DNA from: Sesamum alatum
Taxonomy: Eukaryota > Streptophyta > Magnoliopsida > Lamiales > Pedaliaceae
Assembly (NCBI GenBank): GCA_034509735.1
Contig: JACGWO010000005.1
Location: forward strand, 16,047,264-16,111,263
Direction of reading: 5' to 3'
Length of the DNA stretch: 64,000 nt
In this document: piece after piece, positions 9,819 through 20,517 of the stretch
How the letters are laid out: the number at the start of each line of letters is the position of its first letter
Position numbering within the stretch: the first letter of the stretch is position 1
Notes under the pieces: model-generated
Database searches by the model: none
Seen by the model: the letters and a program-made list of their open reading frames with translations, nothing else
What the model was told of the DNA's origin: nothing
Program-made: the position numbers and the translations under genes

Positions 9819-12800
9819 GGGAAACCTTGAGTGGGTTGGTCGGTATGACTTGGATTCTCAATTCCAACAGTACAAGATTGTTCCTCAGACTTGAGGGACT
9901 ACTGCGGTCACATACACACCATGCCTGTATCTTAGGTTTGACAAGAGGCTACCAAGTCGAGAGACTCGGTTGCTATAAGCACTATCTAGTGCAGTCAAGA
10001 TGTGTAGTGTGGATAGTAGGTTCCAATATAATATATCTCCTGTCAAACGATTGACAATAGTGTCTCACTTATACTCTGAGACTTGTCCTCTGTAAATCTG
10101 TTGAAAGAATCGGGTACGGCCCGGGAACGCAACGGAAGCGTAAGAAACGTAAATTTAAGACATAATTTAAACCGGATACAAAGGGGTGTTCCCTTTGAAG
10201 TTCCCGGGCGTTCGGTGTTTTTCAAAGCATAAACAACAAAATAAAACATGCTGGACATGTGGCTTAAAAGGAGAAGAAGAAAGTTATACAAAAATGTAAA
10301 AAGGAAACCAACCTTTGTTCGTTTATGTAGAACGGGTTCGTGCGTTGTTCCTTTCTTTTCTTTCTACGTTCGTCCACTTGAGAGCTCAACGTAGAACTCC
10401 TCTAATGCGTTCCACACCACACTATGGATTTATTTCTACCCTATTGCTAGATAGAAATTAGAAACAAAGAAGAAGAAACAATTCCAAAGAAAGCACTATC
10501 GATTAGTGTACCTTGGAATGTTTTTGTTCAATCTTCTCTAAGAAGTATGAACACTAAAAGAGAGAATTTTCAGAGAGTATTTGGCTAAAAACTCCAGCAA
10601 AAAGTGAAACAAGTTAAGTGAATTGTGTCTAGCAAAGTAGTTTTGTGTATGTAGAATGTAGTGTTCAAAAACCACCTACATAAGTAACCTCCAAGGCAAC
10701 TTCCACATACACACACTTCTAGCATATCCACTACACATGATAGCAAGAGAAAACCACCCACAAATCAGCAAATTTTCGTGCTCATCATGTACATATGTGG
10801 AAGAGTTGAAACTCCTCCTTAACTAGCTTCAACTTGTATGAAAAATTGGACTTGGACCTTCATGGTTTTTTGGTACTTGTATTTAATCAAATTAAATAAA
10901 GTCCAAATATGTATCCATTGGGCATAAATTGATCTAATTAATTTCAATCCAATTGAATCCCAATTATTTATTTAATCCAATTAAATAAACATAAGTCCAA
11001 ATTAAGAATAATTGATCCAATCAACTATTCTAGCCGAAACCCAATAAATTAATCCAATTAATTTAAAGGTCCTTTGTCCAAAAAATTAACTAATCCAATT
11101 AATTAATTCTTGGACCATCCATCAAATGGATTTCTCAATAAATGATCCAATCATTTATTTTCTCTCTTGAATAAATTTAATCCGATTAAATTTATTCGCT
11201 TCTTCTAGAATTAATTCCAAATTAACTCCGCCAAATCCAAAGTGATTTCTGTGTGACTCATTAGGTTCACCCTCAGCTAGACTTGGGCTTGTGTCCAACA
11301 CAATTGATCAATTAAATCCAATTTAATTAATTGTTTTTCCGATTAACCATTAATCAGAAAAAACGCCCGTCACCATGGGTGGCCGTCTAGCAACGGTCCA
11401 TGGCACTAGAGACTAGGTGAATGTTGGCGTGAACATTTAGGCTCCCGAGTTCCATACGAGTACGGTCCTTCCATCATCCGTCTCCCGGTCTAAGTCTAGG
11501 GTATGGAATTTGGCGTCGGTTCCCATCCTGGACTAGACAACCATGCTCAGTAACTCGAGGCACGTTTACTCTATATCGATCGACGTAGGAAACCATTCCC
11601 TACTCGACCAATCGCTGTGGCCACAGACTTATAAGAGTTTAAACTGTCTCAGAGCGCATAGGAGACTCGACTGTCATATACTGACAGGTGACGGACCCTA
11701 TCTTGGAATCCACCGTCCTCAATACATATTCCGACTGCACTGTATAAGGCTTATGATGAACGTATCCCAAATACTGACATCTCTTGCCAGATGCTAGCGA
11801 GCACAACAAATGGAACTGCCAAACATGAATACTCACTTTATTCATATAAGAATATTACAATTACAATGACATTGTCAGAAATAGATTACATCAAGACCAA
11901 TCTAATTGGCTTTCTGGTCACCTTATTCTAACATCTGTGGCAATAGTGACTGAAGAGTGGGATGGGATCCAAGTGACGTTTAGTGTGAACGAGCCTAGGC
12001 TTAAGTCAAGAATGGGTACCAACATCGAAAGTCCAAACCCTAGACTATGGCTATGAGGTAGTAGACGGAAGGACATGCCTGCTCATGAACCTAAATGTTC
12101 ACGCCATAAAATTCACCTAGTCTCTAGTGCCGACCGTTGCTAGACGGCCACCAATGGTGATGGACGAATTCCCGTCATATGATGATTGAAAATTCAGCCA
12201 AGTCTAGCTGAGGGTGAACGTAAAGAGTCAGACACAACTCACTGGTAACAGCGGAATTAATTTGGGATTAATTTCGGGAGATCGAACAATTTTATTAGAT
12301 TAAATTGGTTCTCTTCTTAGAGTGTCAAGTCTTTAATTACATTAAATAAACTTGAATCATCAATAGGATTTATGAATGGGCTATTTTCGTCTTTAACTAG
12401 ATGGAAATATTATTTGTTGGGCTCAAGTATTTATTTGATATTTATTAGAAACCCAATGGACTATTTTAAATAAAATTTAAAATATTTCATAAAGCCCATC
12501 AAAGGATGGATGGACGAGATAGATTCTAGAGGGTTTGATGAGATGAAGGGCTATGATTAAGTTTGACTTAATCATAGCTTAGCTTGACTAGAATTTAACT
12601 AGGTCAAAATCCTAGTCAAGTGTGCATCTCTTAAGAGAGTTTGAGTAGGAATAGGAAAACACTTTTCCTATAAATACTCAAAACACACAAACACACACAC
12701 ACACACACTAATCTCTACACTCATCACACACACACACACACGGCCGACCACCCTCTCTCAATCTCGTCCCCTCTCCTCTCTTTACTCCAAGAAAGCCTTT

Positions 12801-13246
12801 GTTTCCTTGTTTTTGATACAAGGAACACCAGATGAATTGATCACGTTAATTCATAATGCTAGGTTGATTCGTCCTCCCTTATTCTTCTTAATATCTTGCT
12901 AGCACGAAAAATCAAGATCCAGTGAATTGCGTGGACGATTTAGAGGGTTCCTACTTTGGGATCTCGGTGGCAAAACGTGGAACAACACGTATAGCTATAC
13001 GAAGAAAGACTACAATGGGTAACTCTCATTTCTTTTGTTCTCTTCGTTACAACCCTATGGCCTCCATGGATGCAACATGCTTTTTCTTTTATTCATGAGA
13101 TACACCAAACGCCCGGGAGGTTCAAGTGAACACCCCTTGAATGAGTTCTTTAAATTTCGTTATTTAAGCATGATTTACGTTTCTTGTTTTTAATTATTGC
13201 GCTTCCACATTCACGTTCCTCCCCGGATGATCCACATATCGTTACA
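9819..13246 (+). repeat. LTR-X, 5'-truncated, split by a solo LTR
   Basis: A diverged LTR related to LTR1 and LTR2. It runs from 9819 to 10101 and resumes at 11939. It keeps the family blocks: a diverged dyad (CTGTGGCAATAG when rejoined), CACCTAGTCTCTAGTGCC, a TTGAC cluster, CCTATAAATACTC as TATA box, long CA tracts at 12690-12745 and GCCCGGG near the 3' end. It ends at GATCCACATATCGTTACA. No matching internal region is attached on either side. Confidence 0.75.
10102..11933 (-). mobile_element. Solo LTR-Y with 5-bp target duplication TCTGT
   Basis: 1832 bp. On minus it starts TGTTAGAATAAGGTGACC and ends CGATTCTTTCA. It is flanked by TCTGT at 10097-10101 and 11934-11938. Removing it rejoins LTR-X as AAATCTGTGGCAATAGTGAC, which matches the uninterrupted LTR1 order. 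The terminal hairpin here has arms CAAAGGG/CCCTTTG. This is the only copy of its family in the window. A solo LTR is the usual product of recombination between the two LTRs of a full element. Confidence 0.93.
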
Positions 13247-13337
13247 GTATATAAGTGAGCTAAAACTAGTTAGCAATTGATAAAAGCAAGTGTGAGAATG
13301 TATAATTGCCAAAAAAGAGTGTTGAAGTGATGTTACA
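13247..13337. other. Unassigned 91-bp spacer
   Basis: It lies between the end of LTR-X and the RT fragment and matches nothing else I recognise here. GTTACA occurs at both edges (13241-13246 and 13332-13337), which may be a leftover target duplication. Confidence 0.4.
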
Positions 13338-14325
13338 GGAAGGAATCCCCGTTTTGAGTTTTCCATCTTGAATCTTTTCAAGACTTTCTCAATATACGAG
13401 GATTGGGCCATTCCTAACATCCTTCTAGATCTATCCCTGTAGATCTTGATGCCAAGGATGTAGGATGCCTCGCCCATATCCTTCATGGAGAATTGCGTTG
13501 ACAACCAAGCTTTAGTGGTACCCAACATCTTAGCATCATTCCCAATGAGCAAGATGTCATCCACATAAAGCACTAGAAATGCAACTGAGCTCCCACTAAT
13601 CTTCTTGTATACACAAGGATCGGACTCGTATTTGATGAAATCATATCCCCGTATCACTTCATCAAAATGAATGTTCCAGCTTCGGGAAGCTTGTTTGAGC
13701 CCATAGATGGACCTTTCGAAACGGCAGACCTTCTACTCTTCTCCAACAGTTGTGAAACCCTCCGGCTAATCCATATAGATCTCTTCCTCCACAAAACCGT
13801 TGAGGAAAGCTGTTTTCACGTCCATCTGCCATATTTTCATAGTCATACCATGCTGCTATGGAAAACAGTATCCGAATGGACTTGGCCATTGCTACAGGCG
13901 AGTAGGTTTCCTTAAAATCGACCCCGGGTTGTTGAGTGTAACCCTTCGCCACAAGCCTGGCTTTGAAGGTTGTAACCTCCCTGTCAGCCACAAGCTTATG
14001 TTTGTAGACCTATTTACACCCTACGGGTTTTACCCCTTTGGGTGGATCTACTAGGGTCCAGACCTGGTTTATACCCATCGAGTCCATCTCGGATTTCATG
14101 GCCTCAAGCCACTTATCTGAATTGATGTCCGACATCGCTTCACCGTACGTCTTTGGATCATTATCCAACTGACCGGTCAGGCCCAGAAATCCATACCTAT
14201 CAGGTGCATGGGATACTCTGGCCGACCTACGGAGGACTGGAACAATATCAATGGGAACTATTGGCTCAGATGTCACTATCGCCTCATGGGGTACCTCACT
14301 TGATTCCTGAAGGAGTACCTCATCG
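13338..14325 (-). pseudogene. Element H reverse transcriptase fragment
   Basis: The RT is read in three frames: 14325-14010 (RYGFLGLTGQLDNDPKTYGE), 13991-13662 (EVTTFKARLVAKGYTQQPGV) and 13657-13338 (YVDDILLIGNDAKML). Indels lie near 14000 and 13820 (after AAWYDYE) and near 13660. It ends at KRGFLP, where element E continues MRHGIKLSKK. No RNase H follows. Not functional. Confidence 0.9.
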
Positions 14326-14729
14326 ACCAACCCATCAAGATCGTGTAGGCGGCCTACGCCTGTCGCCGATGAAACACGGCACTCATCCAATGAACACAAC
14401 TCTTGATGCAAGTCTCAATAAGACTCTCGATGCCCTGTCTCGAGGTCCTTGACTTGGAACGTTTCAGACCCAACTCTAAATCAGTTGATTTCATGACCAC
14501 CATCCAATGCGTGGCCCAACTGTACGAGTTGTTAACCGTGGTCTGTGGGCTTTGTTGCGATATAAGTAAAACACCATTTTAAAAAATGTGAAATGAGCGC
14601 AACAAAGCAAGCACCAAAAGTGACGAATATTCATTTTATTCATCACATAATAATATTACATTTACATCAAGTTGTCGAATAGGTTACGAATTGCCAAACC
14701 TATTGGCTTTCTGGTCACCTATTCTAACA
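14324..14729 (-). repeat. LTR2 5' fragment of element H
   Basis: On minus it starts TGTTAGAATAGGTGACCAGA and stops after CTTGATGGGTTGGTCG, where RT sequence takes over. About three bases (TCG) are shared at the join, which suggests a microhomology deletion. Confidence 0.85.
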
Positions 14730-15102
14730 ATTTTTGTATCTTTGTATGTTAAAATATAGTATGTAAATATCTTGCCTTCTAGCCCTTTTTATAGGCATTT
14801 CTTTATACAAGATACAATGAATGTAGACAAGCCGTTTTGTCTTGCTCTTAGATAACACTTGTCTTCTTCGTAGACAAGTTCTAGCATGACTCATCTTTTC
14901 TCCTTTTACACTTTTCTTCTTTATGGACAAGATTTAGCATGACCCATATTTTCTTCTTCATCTAAAGATGAAAACAAGTGATGTCTATGTTCAATGAATC
15001 TTGTCTTATGGGCTTGTGGGCTTGGGCTTGGGCTAAGGTCTTGGGCATTATCTTAATTCTCATTTGGACTGAGTATTGGCTACATGGTAACCTATTCTAA
15101 CA
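14730..15102 (-). repeat. LTR4 fragment, internally deleted
   Basis: Bases 14730-15065 match element G's LTR (47953-48275), including its TATA box TATAAAAAGGG (minus, near 14780). The outer 35 bp (minus TGTTAGAATAGGTTACCATG) look like an LTR start. This may preserve the LTR4 5' end that is cut off in element G. Confidence 0.65.
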
Positions 15103-15883
15103 ATATCTATCTTGGAAGGCATGGACAAACTCCTAGAGTCCATGTCCACTTTGTCTAGGGTCTAATATTTGCACATTGGTCCAACCAATGTGAGAGTAGT
15201 AAATGACCAAGATCTCATAGATAAATATTAACACATTCATCCACAATGCGTAAATAAATAAATAAATTGCATCCCATAGCAGTTATATGATAAATAAAAT
15301 CCATTCATCCATCATAATAGCCACATGCAAAATTAAAGCCTAGCACGCCCCTGTTGGATGATCACGAGCCCGAATCCTATGCGACCCACTGAGCCCGCAG
15401 TGGATCTATGTTCGATCTAGAGTTGGTCGTACACTATTACATTAATAGTAACCCAATCATCATTCTGATGGGCTTTGGTCTCTTTTCTCTTTCATCTTCA
15501 TGGAAATGCCTTGGATCCTCCATTCTGGGCTCTCCATGTGGACCTTCGTTCTTCTCCACCAAATACATAAAAATAAATCCTCACTCCTATTCTACTCTCA
15601 TTACATATGTAAAAAAGAAACCCCAGCGAAAACCCGGGAGGGGTGGGAGGAAAGGTACATAAGGAGGGAGAAAGAATGCCTTATTATTCCAAGGCAACTA
15701 GAAGGGGAGAAGGAGAAAGCAGAAAAAGAGGCACACAGGCCCAACATAAAATTAAACCATACATTCGGTCTAGGGCTCGTGATCATCCATTTCCATTCAA
15801 CGCACATAATCACATGATCCAATCACATAAATATATTCTAAAATACGATGATTACCAATAACATCAATTCATGATAAAATAAA
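15103..15883 (-). repeat. Leader fragment of an LTR1-family element
   Basis: Collinear with element B leader 5510-6235 (ggaaggcatggacaaactcc, the CACTG...CAGTG stem block and the conserved 'ccttattattcc' block) with small indels. It is cut at 15883 by an LTR2. The short open frames here are chance. Confidence 0.85.
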
Positions 15884-17067
15884 TGTTAGAATAAGTGACC
15901 AGAAAGCCAATAGGTTTGGCGATTTGTAACCTATCTGACAGCTTGATGTAAATGTAATGTTATTATGTGATGAATAAGATGAGCATTTGTCACCAATGGT
16001 ACCTTCTTTGTTGCGCTCATCTTACATTTGTTAAAATGGTGTTTAACTTATATCGCAACAAAGCCCACAGACCATGGATAACAACTCGTGCAGTTGGGCC
16101 ACGCATTGGATGGTGGTCATGAAACCAACTGAGTAAGAGTTGGGTCTGAAACGTTCCAAGTCGAGGACCTTGAGACAGGGCATCGAGAGTCCTATTGAGA
16201 CTTGCATCAAGAGTCGTGTTCATTGGATGAGTGTCGTGTTTCATTGGCAACAGGCGTGGGACGCCTACACGATCTTGATGGGTTGGTCGACTGGGGTCGA
16301 GCCGACTGGACTGACTCGCGGGGATCATCATATGGAAGCCTTGGAGGCTTGGTCGGTATGATTGGTTTTCCCCGGTTCCGATAGTACGGGAGTAATCCTC
16401 AGACTTGAGGGATCATTGCAGTCGCGTGCACAGGACGGCTGTATCTTGGATCTGGCGAGAGGTAATCATTCTGTAAGATGATTATCATAAGCCTTGTCCA
16501 GTGCAGTCAGAATGTGTAGCGAGGACGGTGGATTCCAAGAAGAGGATCCGTCCCCTGTCAGTATGTGACAGAGGTATCTCCTATGCACTCGGAGACACGT
16601 TCATGCTGTTTGAAGCTGTGGCCACAGTGGTTGGTCGAACAGGGAATGGTTTCCTGTGTCGACGCAATGAAGCATACGTGGTCGCGAGTATTAAGCATAG
16701 ATGCCTAGTCAATGATGGGAACCGACGCCCAATTCCATACCCTAGACTAAGGCCCGGAGACGGTAGAAGGAAGGATCGTACCCGTACGGAATCGGCGCCT
16801 AAATGTTCACGCCAATTCACCTAGTCTCTAGTGCCATGGACCGTTGCTAGACGGCCACCCATGGTAACGAGCCCTTGTGGGACACGGGCCCAAGTCTAGC
16901 TGAGGGTAAACCTAAAGGGTCACACACAAATCACCGAGGAGGTTGAGAGATCGACTTGGAGTCAATCTCGAAGGATAAAATAAGTAATTGGATTACTTAA
17001 GGGAAAGTCCATTGGATGGATGGGCCGAAATTGTATCGGGCTTTCATTTAATCGGTAAATTGGATTT
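15884..17067 (+). repeat. LTR2 5' half, interrupted by element C
   Basis: Starts TGTTAGAATAAGTGACCAGA, includes the CTGTGGCCACAG dyad (16616-16627) and the U3 conserved block, and stops after TCGGTAAATTGGATTT, where element C begins. The remaining half is not found downstream of C, since C's right end is itself broken. Confidence 0.9.
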
Positions 17068-18375
17068 TGTTAGAATAGGTGACCATGTAAGCCAATTTTG
17101 GCAGGAATATGTAACCTATGTCTAGACAATTCTTTGGTATTTGATAAAATATGTATGAATAAAGAAGTGAAAATTCATATGGCAATACTTTGTTTACGTT
17201 CACTTATCTGCATTTACATTTCTGTTCACTACGCAAACAAAGCCCACGGACTGAGAAATAATTTCGGGGACTGGGACTACGTTTGGAGGTAGGTCCATGA
17301 AATCAGTCTTACCGAATCAGTCCGGAAATCTCCAAGTCAAGGAATCCCGAAAATGGGTACCGGGATTCCCTTTGAGACTTGCACTAAGCATCTGCTGTCG
17401 TATTTCATCGACGGGTGACGAAGGACGTCTAAGCAGTGTTAGTGGGTCAGCATGCTAGGAAGCAGCTGACTGAGGTGACTCGCGGGAACCGTCTTACGGA
17501 GGACCTTGAGTATGGTCAGCAAGGTATGACGTGTATTCCCGGTTCCAACGGTACAGGCCAAGTCCTTTGACTTGAGGAACTGCTGAGTTTACCTGTGCAT
17601 CAGGTCTGTATCTTAGATATGGTGAGAGATTGCCAAAATACTCTTGAGTAGTCATAAGCCATGTCTAGTGCAGCTCGGGTGTACAAAGTGACAGTAGTTT
17701 CCAAGAAAGGATCTGTCTCCTGTCAAAAGGTGTTGACAGTTGAGTCTCATATATGCTCTGTGTCTTGTCCCTGAAATCTGTGGCCACAGTGACTGAACAG
17801 AAGGGAAAAGGTTTCCCTTGGGGCGTTTAGTGGGGACAGATCGACACTTAGGTCCAAAATGGGTACCTGCATCTTCCGTGCCCTAGACCCTAAGTGATGA
17901 GACCGAAGACAGAAGGACAAGTGTACTGTTAGAACCTAAATGTTCATCCCCGAATATTTCACCTAGTCTCTAGTGCCATGGACCGTTGCTAGATGGCCAC
18001 CCATGGTAACGGACGGATTCTAGGAATCAGACCAAGTCTAGCTGAATGGTGAACCTAAAGAGTCACACACTATCCACACACACTTAGTATTTAATTTGGA
18101 ATTAAATATTGGAGTAAAGGAATGATTAAATTAGATTTAATCGGGTCCTATATTTTCTTGGAGAAATTAATTCCTTCTATTTGATAAAGGGAATTAAATT
18201 AATAAATAGGATTTATTAAAAGGGTTGATTTAATGGGCTTAGAATAAATGATAATATTTATTTATTATATTATATTTATTCTTTTAGCCTTTTGGAATAT
18301 TTAATAGGATTTAAATATTCCATTAAATTAAAACCAACGGTTGAGATGGAAAGGGGAGATGGAAGGCTAGGATTC

Positions 18376-18487
18376 GTTTGAGGTCAAACACTAGTTTGAC
18401 TAGGACTTTGACTAGGTCAAAATCCTAGTCAAATTAGAGTACTTAGAGTTGGAGTTTAAACAGGATTAAACTCCTCCTCTATATAAA
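18376..18487 (+). promoter_or_regulatory. LTR1 promoter: TTGAC cluster and TATA box
   Basis: TTGAC words occur on both strands between 18379 and 18433 as interleaved inverted repeats. After them come GGAGTTTAAA...TTTAATCC-type dyads and then CTATATAAA at 18479-18487. The arrangement recurs in every LTR1 copy and, in simpler form, in LTR5 and LTR-X. WRKY control is inferred from the W-box core only. Confidence 0.7.
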
Positions 18488-18935
18488 CCTCTAACTTCCA
18501 ACAATTGTAGGATGATGATTCTTGAAAAACACACACAACACACACTCTCCCCTTCTCCTCATCTCTCGTCCGCCCCCTCTCTCTCTAGCAAGAAAATATT
18601 TCTTAGTTCTTTTGTTCTTGGAACATTAGAACTTAGATGAATCAATATCGTTAATTGATAACGTGTTGTTGATTCATCCACTCCAAAAATATACACTTGT
18701 TCGTTGCTAGCACGACGTGCAAGATACGTGGGTGGATCGTGTGTCACGATTTGGAGGGTCTCAAGAATGAGATCTCGGTGCAAAATGGGGAACAACGCGA
18801 GTAGCCGTTGAAGACGAAAACGACAACGGCTAGGTCTCGTTTTATCTTTTCGTCCCTCTTTAATTTTCAACTCTATGGCCTCCATGATTTCTTTATTTGT
18901 TATATGATCATGAGATACACCAAACGCCCGGGAAC

Positions 18936-18956
18936 CTCAAGGGCACACCCCTTGAG
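18936..18956 (+). promoter_or_regulatory. Conserved terminal LTR hairpin
   Basis: Arms CTCAAGGG and CCCTTGAG enclose a CACAC loop, just after ACGCCCGGG. The same hairpin with different but still complementary arms occurs in the other LTR families. It lies about 450 nt after the TATA box, so it would be in the genomic RNA. Confidence 0.75.
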
Positions 18957-19061
18957 CGTGTTCTTTTCAATTAAAAGCATGCCTTTTATTCTTGTAAATT
19001 TATTTTTATCGCGCTTCCACATTCGCGCAATTCCCGGGACGATCTGCCAATTTTCTTTCAG

Positions 19062-19077
19062 TGGTATCAGAGCCCGG
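19062..19077 (+). other. Primer-binding site of element C (tRNA-iMet)
   Basis: TGGTATCAGAGCCCGG, one base after the LTR end. Complementary to the 3' end of plant initiator tRNA-Met. Confidence 0.94.
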
Positions 19078-19269
19078 TTCGGTGTATAGGCCTAGGGTTT
19101 ATGTGCGTTATAAGCATGAAACGTGAAATTGGCATGTTTTTATTAAATCTTGATTTTTCTTGATTTTAAGCATGTTGGTTTTATTGCTTTTAATTCGTGT
19201 GAATTTCTGAATGTTGGTATTTTTTCTGTTTTTCTTGGGAAACAGGGTGGAAAATTGAATGGAAAACGA

Positions 19270-19770
19270 GATACGACGCAGCCGGCCAGCCGGGAGGGCT
19301 GGCCGCGCGCAGCCGCACGCTGCCGGCAGGGCAGACGCGCGCATGCAAGGGAGGCCTGCGCGCGCCCGCCCAGCCGGTCGCGCAGGGGCAGCGCGCAGCG
19401 AGGAAGGCTGCGCGCAGGCGCGCGCATGCGTGCAAGGCCGCACGCCTGAGAGTCCGCGCGCAGATGGGCTCTGGACAGCGCCGCCAGGCGTGCGTGCACG
19501 CAGACGGAGGAGTCTGCACGCGCGCGCCCGGCAGGCGTGCCCAGTGCGCGTCTGCGCGCGCACTGCTCACTGCACGGCCGGCAGCCAGCAGGCCAGCGCG
19601 CGCGCAAGGCAGGGGAGCCTGCGCGTGCGGCGGCCTGCCTGAATGCCAGGCCGCGCAGCGCGCTGCCGGCCAGGCGCGCGCGCACGCAGGCAAGGGGCCT
19701 GCGCGCGCGCGCCCGGCCAGGCAGTGCCTGCGCGCGTGCCGGCGGCGGCGGCGGCGGCTGCTGCTGCTGC
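19270..19770 (+). repeat. GC-rich leader island of element C
   Basis: Same kind of island as in element B and in the same leader position. It starts CGCAGCCGGCCAGCC, is rich in CGCGCG and GCAGGC words, and ends in GGCGGC and GCTGCT runs. Open frames of 99-193 codons run through it in several frames on both strands, as GC-rich DNA allows. I do not call them genes. Confidence 0.85.
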
Positions 19771-19792
19771 TAGGGTTTCAAAACCCTAGCAG
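19767..19792 (+). repeat. 12-bp palindrome with telobox-like core
   Basis: CTGCTAGGGTTT, a two-base gap, then AAACCCTAGCAG: a perfect inverted repeat at the 3' border of the GC island. AAACCCTA resembles the plant telo-box. A close version borders element B's island at about 6480-6500. Confidence 0.8.
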
Positions 19793-20499
19793 TGTTTTTC
19801 CTTTTAATTTTTTAATTATTTTCAGTTTTAATTTTGAATTAATTCTGAAAAATCATTTTTTGGTTCAATTATGCCTATTTTCTAAAAGACATTATTTTAG
19901 GAGTAAAATAAATTGGATTTGGAATCCCGGGGTTATTTTACTTAAAATAATGAGGAAATATTTTCCTAAAACGAGAAAATATTATTACCAATATTTGTGT
20001 TTTATTTTTTCACACGTTGTGCACATATTCATTTATTATTTTTGATATTTATGATTGGAAATCATATGTTGTTGGTATATTGTAATTATATGATTGGATC
20101 ATGTGATTATGTGTTGGATGGAAATGGATGATCGCGAGCCCTAGACCGGATGTATGGTTTATTTTCTGTTGGGCCTGTGTGCCTCTTTTACTGCTTTCTC
20201 CTTCTCTCTTTCTAGTTGCCTTGGAATAATAAGGCATTCTACCTCCCTCCTTATGTACTCCCTCCGGGTTTTCGCTGGGGTTTCTATTTTTGAATATATA
20301 ATGAGAGTAGACTAGGAGTGAGGTTTCTATTTTTCTAATTGGTGGAGAAGAAGGAAGGACCACATGGAGAGCCCAGACGGGAGGTCCCTTGGAGTTTTCC
20401 ATGAAGTGAAGAAAGAGAAAGAGACCAAGGCCCATCAGCATGATGATTGGGTTACTATTAATGTAATAGTATAGGACCAACCCTAGATTGACCATAGAT

Positions 20500-20517
20500 C
20501 CACTGCGGGATCAGTGG
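20500..20517 (+). promoter_or_regulatory. Leader stem CCACTG/CAGTGG
   Basis: CCACTGCGGGATCAGTGG forms a 6-bp stem. It heads a conserved block (CGCATAGGATTCGGGCTCGTGATCAT, then CAACAGGGGCGTGCTA) also seen in elements B, D, E and, in part, G. An RNA role such as packaging is inferred. Confidence 0.6.

Larger units (their letters stand above)
13338..14729 (-). mobile_element. Element H, LTR2 family, internally deleted
   Basis: On minus, the first 400 bp of an LTR2 (14729-14324) are fused directly to mid-pol (14325-13338). The rest of the LTR, the leader, gag, protease and integrase are gone. The RT resembles element E's (NDAKMLGTTKAWLST), which fits the LTR2 family. Confidence 0.8.
17068..19060 (+). 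repeat. 5' LTR of element C (LTR1)
   Basis: 1993 bp, TGTTAG...TTTCA. It carries the CTGTGGCCACAG dyad (17778-17789), the conserved U3 block (about 17955-18065), the TTGAC cluster with TATA (18376-18487), a CA/CT-rich start region, the CGAACGCCCGGG-like motif and the terminal hairpin (18936-18956). Confidence 0.95.
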
